Shown here in pieces: positions 58,534 to 64,000 of a stretch of 64,000 nt of DNA. The notes below the pieces were generated by a model. That model saw only the letters and a program-made list of their open reading frames with translations, did no database searches and was not told the DNA's origin. The number at the start of each line of letters is the position of its first letter. Position 1 is the first letter of the stretch. Source of the DNA: Acidaminococcus timonensis (GTDB lineage: Bacteria; Bacillota; Negativicutes; Acidaminococcales; Acidaminococcaceae). The stretch covers positions 868,001 to 932,000 of the forward strand of contig NZ_FNWH01000006.1 of assembly GCF_900106585.1 (NCBI RefSeq), in the 5' to 3' direction. The position numbers were made by a program, and so were the translations under genes.

Positions 58534-59811
58534 CTATTTCGGGATCACGTACCCGATGCACCGTTCCACTTCCGCTGTCACCTTTTCCAGGTCGATGGTG
58601 GTGAACTCACCCTTCTTCAGCAGGATGTTCCCATCCACCAGCACCGTATCCACATCGGCGCTGCTGCCGGCGTACACCAGCAGGCTGGTCCGGTCGTTCC
58701 GGGGATACCAGGCCGGGCTGTCCATGTTGTACAGCACCACATCCGCCTTCTGCCCCGGCTCCAGCCGGCCCACATTCTTCAGGCCCACGGCTTCGGCCCC
58801 CATCCAGGTACCCATGGCCAGGGCCTGGGACGCCGGCACGGCCTTGGGGTCCCCGCTCTGGGTCTTGGCCAGCATGGCCGCCAGCCGCACTTCCTCCAGC
58901 ATGTCCAGGTTGTTGTTGCTGCTGGCCCCGTCAGTGCCCAGGCCCACGGTGATCCCCTTCTGCAGCATACCGGCCACGGGCGCAATTCCGCTGGCCAGTT
59001 TCAGGTTGCTCTGGGGATTGTGGGCCACCCGCACATGGTGCCGGGCCATGATTTCCAGGTCCTCTTCATCCACGTGCACGCAATGGGCGGCCAGGGTCCC
59101 CACTTCGAACATCCCCAGGCTCTCCATCAGGGCAATGGGGCTCTTGCCGTATTTCTTCCGGCATTCCTCCACTTCTCCGGCCGTCTCCGCAAGGTGCATG
59201 TGGATTTCGCAGCCCAGCTCCCTGGCCCGGGCGATTACGCTCTCCAGGTAGTCATTGCTGCAGGTATAGGGCGCATGGGGCCCCAGCATCACATGGATCC
59301 GGTCGTTGCAGGCCCCGTTCCAGTTCCGGTACAGCTCCGTGTTCTCCTCCAGCCGGCTGGCTCCGTCCGCCACGCTGCTGCCGGTGAGGCCCCGGGACAG
59401 CACTGCCCGGATGCCGCTGTCGCCCACGGCCTTGGCCGTTTCTTCCATAAAGAAATACATATCCGCAAAACAGGTGGTGCCCGTACGGATCATCTCGGCA
59501 ATGCCCAGCAGGCTGCCCCAGTACACCGCCCGGCCGTCCAGGTTGTTTTCCATGGGCCAGATCTTGTTCTGCAGCCAGTCCATCAGCACCATGTCATCCG
59601 CATAGCTGCGGAACAGAGTCATGGCCACATGGGTATGGGCGTTCACCCAGCCCGGAGCTGCCAGATGGTCGCGGCCGTCGATCACTTCATGGCCTTCCAC
59701 CGGTTCCGTGCCCACATAGGCGATATTGGAACCGGTGATCCCGATAAAATAGCGCTGGTTGTCACTGCGGTCCGCCAGTTCCACATCTTTGATTACGATA
59801 TCATAAGTCAT
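58534..59811 (-). CDS. mtaD: 5'-methylthioadenosine/S-adenosylhomocysteine deaminase MtaD
   Basis: 425 aa amidohydrolase. Metal ligands in NAHTHVAMTLFR, HMHLAETAGEVEEC, AAHCVHVDEED and LGTDGASSNN. The TRZ/ATZ branch, which deaminates MTA/SAH; close to cytosine/guanine deaminases. Overlaps mtnP by four bases, which supports a methylthioadenosine salvage role. Confidence 0.9.
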   Translation of the reverse strand: MTYDIVIKDVELADRSDNQRYFIGITGSNIAYVGTEPVEGHEVIDGRDHLAAPGWVNAHTHVAMTLFRSYADDMVLMDWLQNKIWPMENNLDGRAVYWGSLLGIAEMIRTGTTCFADMYFFMEETAKAVGDSGIRAVLSRGLTGSSVADGASRLEENTELYRNWNGACNDRIHVMLGPHAPYTCSNDYLESVIARARELGCEIHMHLAETAGEVEECRKKYGKSPIALMESLGMFEVGTLAAHCVHVDEEDLEIMARHHVRVAHNPQSNLKLASGIAPVAGMLQKGITVGLGTDGASSNNNLDMLEEVRLAAMLAKTQSGDPKAVPASQALAMGTWMGAEAVGLKNVGRLEPGQKADVVLYNMDSPAWYPRNDRTSLLVYAGSSADVDTVLVDGNILLKKGEFTTIDLEKVTAEVERCIGYVIPK

Positions 59812-60647
59812 TTGCCGGCTTCATCCTCCTTTTTCCCGGCCGAAAAAGCTTCCAGCCGGAATCCCCCGTACTCTTTCAGGGCTTCGTGGCAGTGGCAGGT
59901 ATGGGTCACAGGTTCTCCATCCCCCACATAGGCCTCGATCAGGGCCACGATCCGTTTCTTCATGGTTTCCATGGCCTCCGTCACTTCTTCGTGGGAAAGG
60001 GCCCGGATGCTCAGCCCCGATCCCATGTTGGTCACCACGGACACATTGGCGTAGCAGATCTCCGCCTCCCGGGCCAGCACCGCCTCCGGCATATTGGTCA
60101 TGCCGGCCACGTCACCGCCCAGGGATGCGTACATCCGCACCTCCGCCGCCGTCTCGTACCGGGGCCCTTCCGTCACCACGTAGGTGCCCTGTTTGGAGTG
60201 CCGCAGCCCCAGTTTGATGATGTTCCGGATCAGGCGCTCCCGCACCACCGGACAGTAGGGATGGGCAAAGTCCACATGGGCCACCAGCCCGTTTTCTCCG
60301 TTGAAGAAGGTGTTCACCCGGTTCTTTGTGAAGTCCAGGATCTGGCTGGTCACCACGAAGGTGCCCGGGGGCAGGCCCCGGTTCAGGCTGCCCACCGCCG
60401 TGAAAGAAACGATTTCCGTGACCCCCATGCTCTTCAGGGCGAAAATATTGGCCCGGTAGTTGATCTTATGGGGCGGTACACTGTGGCCCGCTCCGTGCCG
60501 CGCCAAAAAGTAGATTTCATGCCCGGCTGCCGCTGCCTTCAGGCAATGGGCCGTGCCAAAAGGTGTTTCTATGGAAAGGGGCTCCAGCTTCCCGAAGCAG
60601 GAAGCGTCTTCCACGCCTGTGCCCCCGATGATTCCGATCTTGCGCAC
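59808..60647 (-). CDS. mtnP: S-methyl-5'-thioadenosine/purine nucleoside phosphorylase MtnP
   Basis: 279 aa. GIIGGTGVEDASCF, LARHGAGHSVPPHKINYRAN, TEGPRYETAAEVRM and GDVAGMTNMPEAVLAREAEI are the PNP/MTAP-2 signatures. GTG start at 60647 with AGAGGTG upstream. Cleaves MTA (or inosine) with phosphate. Operon HAD-mtnP-mtaD. Confidence 0.92.
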   Translation of the reverse strand: MRKIGIIGGTGVEDASCFGKLEPLSIETPFGTAHCLKAAAAGHEIYFLARHGAGHSVPPHKINYRANIFALKSMGVTEIVSFTAVGSLNRGLPPGTFVVTSQILDFTKNRVNTFFNGENGLVAHVDFAHPYCPVVRERLIRNIIKLGLRHSKQGTYVVTEGPRYETAAEVRMYASLGGDVAGMTNMPEAVLAREAEICYANVSVVTNMGSGLSIRALSHEEVTEAMETMKKRIVALIEAYVGDGEPVTHTCHCHEALKEYGGFRLEAFSAGKKEDEAGK

Positions 60648-60652
60648 TGCAA

Positions 60653-61324
60653 TCACCTCTTTTGTTTCATTTGGTTGACCAGGGGAAGGAGGTCCCCCAG
60701 GGTATCGATGGTGTAATCCGGCTGGACGAATCGGTCGAAGAACGATGGGGTGAACGACGTCCAGTTCACCTTCACCGTCCTGCACCCGGCCTGCTCGCCG
60801 CTCATCAGGTCGTAGGGGCTGTCCCCCACGCACAGGCACCGGTCCGCCGGCACCCCCAAAAGCGCCAGGCCCTTTTCCATGGGTTCCGGATCCGGCTTGT
60901 GGGCCGTGCATTCCTGGCAGCCGACGATGCCGTGGATATAATCCGCCAGCCCCAGGCAGCGAAGGCCCCGCAGGCAGCTCTGGCGGAACTTGCTGGTGAC
61001 GATCACCATGGGCACATGGGCATCAGAAAGAGCCGCAAGCCCCTCCTTCACCCCGGGAAAAGGACGGATCATCCGGTCATGCCAGGCGAAATTGAAATGG
61101 CGGTAATATTCCGTCATTTCGTCGATGGCATCTTCCTGGTACTGGCCCGTCAGTTCTGCCAGTCCCTGGCGCAGGGGCAGGCCGAAGGTATTGATGATGT
61201 CCTGGTCCGAGAAGGTCTTATCCGGGGCGAAATGACCCAGGGTCTTGTGGAATGTGGCCAGGATCAGGGGCGTGGTATTGGCCAGCGTCCCGTCAAAGTC
61301 GAATAAGATACCGCAGGTAGACAC
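60653..61324 (-). CDS. HAD-family phosphatase (phosphoglycolate phosphatase-like)
   Basis: 223 aa. Motif I FDFDGTLANTTPL, motif II VIVTSKF, motif III Lys near CTAHKPDPEPM, motif IV CVGDSPYDLMSG. Type I cap. Could be PpaX/Gph or a nucleotidase; next to MtnP a phosphatase for ribose-phosphate or MTA-derived sugar is possible, but unproven. Five bases before mtnP. Confidence 0.88.
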   Translation of the reverse strand: MSTCGILFDFDGTLANTTPLILATFHKTLGHFAPDKTFSDQDIINTFGLPLRQGLAELTGQYQEDAIDEMTEYYRHFNFAWHDRMIRPFPGVKEGLAALSDAHVPMVIVTSKFRQSCLRGLRCLGLADYIHGIVGCQECTAHKPDPEPMEKGLALLGVPADRCLCVGDSPYDLMSGEQAGCRTVKVNWTSFTPSFFDRFVQPDYTIDTLGDLLPLVNQMKQKR

Positions 61325-61375
61325 AAAGTCCCTCCTTCACACAAACTACGACAGAATTTTACCACAAATCACAAT

Positions 61376-61414
61376 AAAATTAAAGGAGGGAGCCATCTGG
61401 CTTCCTCCTTTAAA
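61376..61414 (-). terminator. Hairpin between DnaQ-like and HAD genes
   Basis: TTAAAGGAGGGAGCC ATCT GGCTTCCTCCTTTAA, nearly perfect. Could terminate transcription coming from the DnaQ-like gene. Confidence 0.6.
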
Positions 61415-61419
61415 TCTGT

Positions 61420-61489
61420 GTCCCCCTGAAAGGGGGAAAGGACCCGCTTGCGGGTAGGGGGTTTTTACATCAAATGTACGACGTAAAAA
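61420..61489. repeat. Hairpin-rich stretch before repeat copy 3
   Basis: CCCCCTGAAAGGGGG, ACCCGCTTGCGGGT and GGGTTTTTACATC ... GACGTAAAAACCC follow each other. Together with 61490-61580 it looks like one long folded repeat element. Confidence 0.6.
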
Positions 61490-61580
61490 CCCATCCACCG
61501 TCCATACGGACGGTCCCCCTTCCCTTTTCCCCGGGACTAGGCTGTTCCTTCTCGTCACAGCCGTCGCAGGGAAGGACAAC
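61490..61580. repeat. Interspersed CCCATCCACCGTCC repeat, copy 3 with insert
   Basis: Same unit as 3539 and 3616, but split by about 40 bases (CCCCGGGACTAGGCTG to CCGTCGCA) before its GGGAAGGACAAC end, which abuts the DnaQ-like stop codon. Confidence 0.75.
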
Positions 61581-62251
61581 TACCACAAACTCAGCTGCTC
61601 CCCTTCCTCCGGGTTCAGTTTCTTCCGGATGGCCTCCAGGAACGCCCCGGCGCTGCCGAACCTGGCCACTCCGTCCCCTGCCACCTTCCGGTAGCAGGCG
61701 TCAGTGGTCAGCACATCGCTCAGGGCCCGATGGGCCCGGGGATTTTCCACGTGGTACCAGGCTGCCAGGTTGTTCAGCCGGTGGTGCTCCCACAGGGGGA
61801 ACAGGGTCTGGGCCATGGGCAGCACATCCACCCAGTCGTTGGGAAGGGCCCGGTGGAGTTCCTTCCGGAATCCCTGCTGCAGGAACCCCATGTCGAACCC
61901 CACATTGTATCCCAGAACGATCCGGTCCCCCAGGAACCGGCCCAGCGCAGCCAGAGCCTCCGCCGCCCGGGGAGCCTCCAGCAGCTGGTCATTGCCGATC
62001 CCCGTCAGCCGGGTGATGAAGGGCGATACGAACTGGCCGGGCTGTGCCGTTACCGGCTGCACCAGGGTGGTGAAATCAGCACCCGGTTTGCCGTCTATAA
62101 CTTCCAGGGCCCCGATTTCGATAATCTGGTCCCGTACCGGATCCAGACCCGTGGTCTCCAGATCCACCACCACATAGGTGGAAGGCATCTGCAGCAGACT
62201 GCGGCCTGTACCCGGCAGCGTGCCGGCAAAGGTTCTTTCCCTGCGTCCCAT
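61580..62251 (-). CDS. DnaQ-like 3'-5' exonuclease
   Basis: 223 aa. ExoI VVVDLETTGLDP, ExoII GYNVGFDMGFL, ExoIII with HRALSDVLTT (HxAxxD). Similar to PolC-type/DNA polymerase III epsilon exonuclease domains, found stand-alone in Firmicutes. The ATG at 62251 starts four bases after the CopZ-like stop; MPSTYVVVD at 62188 is an alternative start. Confidence 0.87.
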   Translation of the reverse strand: MGRRERTFAGTLPGTGRSLLQMPSTYVVVDLETTGLDPVRDQIIEIGALEVIDGKPGADFTTLVQPVTAQPGQFVSPFITRLTGIGNDQLLEAPRAAEALAALGRFLGDRIVLGYNVGFDMGFLQQGFRKELHRALPNDWVDVLPMAQTLFPLWEHHRLNNLAAWYHVENPRAHRALSDVLTTDACYRKVAGDGVARFGSAGAFLEAIRKKLNPEEGEQLSLW

Positions 62252-62255
62252 GATG

Positions 62256-62516
62256 TCAACCGAACAGGCGGGCAAAGAACCCCTTCTTCTTTTCATAGGG
62301 TTCCACCCGGAAGCTGGTCATCTGATAGCCCGTATTGTCAATGACCTTGCGGACCTGGTTTTCATCCAGGGGTTCGTCCGCAATGATATCCGTTTCCTTT
62401 TTGCTGCGGGACGAAGAAACCGAATCCACCCGGAAGGCGTTCCGGATGGCAGAATTGATATGGCTTTCGCACATGCCGCAGGCCATGCCTTCGACACCAA
62501 CAATCATTTTTACCAT
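62256..62516 (-). CDS. HMA-domain copper chaperone, CopZ-like
   Basis: 86 aa. MACGMCESH is the MxCxxC metal site of the ferredoxin-like HMA fold. It has about 15 extra C-terminal residues (EPYEKKKGFFARLFG). Cytoplasmic copper delivery or storage. No CopA ATPase is adjacent; the promoter carries a CsoR-like dyad. In one transcript with the DnaQ-like gene. Confidence 0.88.
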   Translation of the reverse strand: MVKMIVGVEGMACGMCESHINSAIRNAFRVDSVSSSRSKKETDIIADEPLDENQVRKVIDNTGYQMTSFRVEPYEKKKGFFARLFG

Positions 62517-62543
62517 AAAATTGCCTCCTTGCTCAGAAACCCT

Positions 62544-62600
62544 ATACCTCGTATGGGTATCTGGTGGTTTTCATTATAGACGGTTTCAAAGATTTGTCAA
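62544..62600 (-). promoter_or_regulatory. Promoter and CsoR-like operator of the CopZ-like gene
   Basis: Minus strand: TTGACA (62600-62595), 16-bp spacer, TATAAT (62578-62573), followed by ATACC-N7-GGTAT (62560-62544) near +10 to +25, like a copper-sensing CsoR box. Confidence 0.65.
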
Positions 62601-62720
62601 GGCTAACTTTGGTTTCTCCCGCCAGTTTCTCCTTTTCCCGTCAACTTCTGACCACTCCTCGCTGACAGAATAACATTTTCTATTTTTTCATCCCATTATA
62701 AAAATTTTTCCGTAACCCTA

Positions 62721-62749
62721 TTGACACGGTTTGTCCACTATGGTATCCT
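62721..62749 (+). promoter_or_regulatory. Promoter of the T-box transporter unit
   Basis: TTGACA (62721-62726), 17-bp spacer, TATCCT (62744-62749). Confidence 0.8.
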
Positions 62750-62775
62750 TCTATCCATCAAACAAAAACGCCAAA

Positions 62776-63055
62776 ACGCTATGACGCAAAATAGTACGTT
62801 TGGAAGAAGGCTCCAGAGAGCTGCCGCCCGGTGCAAGGCAGCGCCCGATCCAGACCGAACTGATTGCCGAGCGGATGGGACGAAAAACAAGTAGTCCCCT
62901 ACGGGCACTCCCGTTACAGAGCATGGCTGTCGCCACAGGCCGCAGCCGAGAGCGCGTCCATCGGACGAAACAGAGTGGTACCGCGGAAGGTCAGTTCGCC
63001 TTTCGTCTCTTAGCAGCCATGCGGAGAGACGAAGGGCGTTTTCGTTTCTCTGGAC
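62776..63055 (+). promoter_or_regulatory. T-box leader with terminator
   Basis: AGAGAGCTGCC and AGTACG belong to stem I; the T-box motif is AGAGTGGTACCGCGG (62972-62986). The terminator CGCCTTTCGTCTCT ... AGAGACGAAGGGCGTTTTCG follows. The specifier is tentatively ATT (Ile), read after GAACTG as in other T-boxes. Uncharged tRNA would prevent termination and switch on the transporter. Confidence 0.85.
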
Positions 63056-63084
63056 ACTTTCTATCTTGTAAGGAGGAATATCCA

Positions 63085-64000
63085 ATGACCATCCAATCCA
63101 CTGCCATCAAGGGCGCCACCTTATCCATGTGCTTCTCCGTAGGCGCTGTACTGTTCAGCTCCCACGCCGGCGGCGGCTTTGCCACCGGCAACCAGGAAAA
63201 CGTGTACTTCATCAGCCTGGGCTGGCTGGGGCCCATCACCGCCATCTTCACCATGCTCCTGTTCACCCTCACCATCAAAGAGGCCATGAACATGTACAAC
63301 AGCCGCCACCTGACCAGCTACAAACAGCTGTTCCAGAACCTGTACAGACCGGTGCGGGGCCTGGAATATTTATTTGAAGCTTTCTTTTACATCATGGTGC
63401 TCATGGCCGTGTCCGCCACCATCTCCGGCGCTGCCTCCGCCCTGGCTGCCCAGACCGGCATGGCCTACACCACAGGCATCGGTGTGGTAGGCGCCGTGAT
63501 CTTCTTCCTGACCATCTTCGGAGCCGGGCTGGTACGCCGGGCCACCACCTACATGGGCATCGCCATCCTGGCCATGGCCATCACCATCTTCTCCGTGGGC
63601 ATCGCCATGGGAGGGCAGGTTCCCGGCACCCATTTCATCGCCGACGCCCTGGCGGCCGACTTTGCCGCCAATGGCTTCAGCAAACTGCCCACCGCCATTT
63701 TACACGCCTTCACCTACTCCGGTTTCCAGTGTGTGGTCATCCCCACCATGGTCGTAGTGGGCGCTCCCCTGGTCACCCGGAAGAACTGCGCCACCAGCAT
63801 GTGGTTCTCCTTCTTCATGAACGCCACCGCCCTGACCATGGCCGTGTGCATGCTCATGGGCTGGACCGGCATCTACGGAAAGACTCCCCTGCCCACCCTG
63901 ATGAGCCTGAAAGCCATGGGCATGCCCTGGCTGACCATCCTCTACACCGTAACCCTGATGCTCTGCCTGATCTCCACCGGTGTGACCACCGTGTTCGGAT
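63085..64000 (+). CDS. YkvI-family membrane transporter, partial (runs off right edge)
   Basis: 305 codons in the window. SSHAGGGFATGNQE near residue 25 resembles the GxGFxSG(xE) of YkvI/LeuT-fold transporters; about eight membrane segments are visible. ATG at 63085 with AGGAGG nine bases upstream. Control by a T-box argues for amino acid transport, and the tentative Ile specifier suggests branched-chain amino acids. Confidence 0.82.
   Translation, partial: MTIQSTAIKGATLSMCFSVGAVLFSSHAGGGFATGNQENVYFISLGWLGPITAIFTMLLFTLTIKEAMNMYNSRHLTSYKQLFQNLYRPVRGLEYLFEAFFYIMVLMAVSATISGAASALAAQTGMAYTTGIGVVGAVIFFLTIFGAGLVRRATTYMGIAILAMAITIFSVGIAMGGQVPGTHFIADALAADFAANGFSKLPTAILHAFTYSGFQCVVIPTMVVVGAPLVTRKNCATSMWFSFFMNATALTMAVCMLMGWTGIYGKTPLPTLMSLKAMGMPWLTILYTVTLMLCLISTGVTTVFG

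Overview
The window looks like chromosome of a Negativicutes bacterium, most likely Acidaminococcaceae (Acidaminococcus-like); the genus is an inference. The gene content is of Firmicutes type (T-box leader, YlbF, HxlR, IS21, electron-bifurcating Nfn). There is also an outer membrane: an OmpA-type barrel protein and a second, broken barrel gene. Core DNA is GC-rich with Shine-Dalgarno starts. About 31.6-44 kb is visibly more AT-rich and is the accessory part.

Layout. 0-3.5 kb: YolD-like/UmuC-like repair pair, then thiW-thiM behind a TPP-riboswitch-like leader. 3.7-10.2 kb: a four-gene operon TerB-domain protein / BrxD-like ATPase / Lhr-like helicase / MATE exporter; the first three match the Shango anti-phage system. 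10.3-11.5 kb: a barrel gene broken by an in-frame TGA. 11.5-18.3 kb: a tight seven-gene operon of one lipoprotein, a YdjI/YdjG/YdjH-like membrane module without PspA, and three secreted proteins. 18.5-21.2 kb: a secreted nucleoside hydrolase and a 5'-nucleotidase. 21.3-24.9 kb: a degenerate 7TM kinase-like protein, a histidine kinase and a LuxR-type regulator. The promoters of the 18.3 kb and 21.2 kb operons carry the same 16-bp palindrome exactly 22 bp upstream of the -10 box, so they probably form one regulon of the adjacent LuxR-type regulator.

25-31.6 kb is housekeeping: glycosyltransferase, PssA/Psd, WecG-type transferase, PrfC, tRNA-Pro(GGG), CDF transporter. 31.7-44 kb is a patchwork: small hypothetical genes, an IS21 element that cut a promoter and RBS away from its gene, two nearly identical ATP-grasp genes flanking a Phd-Doc pair, an HxlR/flavin reductase pair, wrecked toxin-antitoxin loci, a radical SAM gene with a leader hairpin, and repeated terminator-plus-palindrome units.

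44-64 kb is core again: DASS transporter, TyrS, MscL with a zinc ribbon, EamA transporter, MurB, YlbF, a PhoB-like two-component system with a VanX-like dipeptidase, an MntR-type regulator with an operator, OmpA, NfnAB, a HAD-MtnP-MtaD purine/methylthioadenosine salvage operon, a DnaQ-like exonuclease, a CopZ-like chaperone with a CsoR-like site, and a T-box-controlled YkvI-family transporter that runs off the right edge.

No rRNA, CRISPR array or replication origin was seen.
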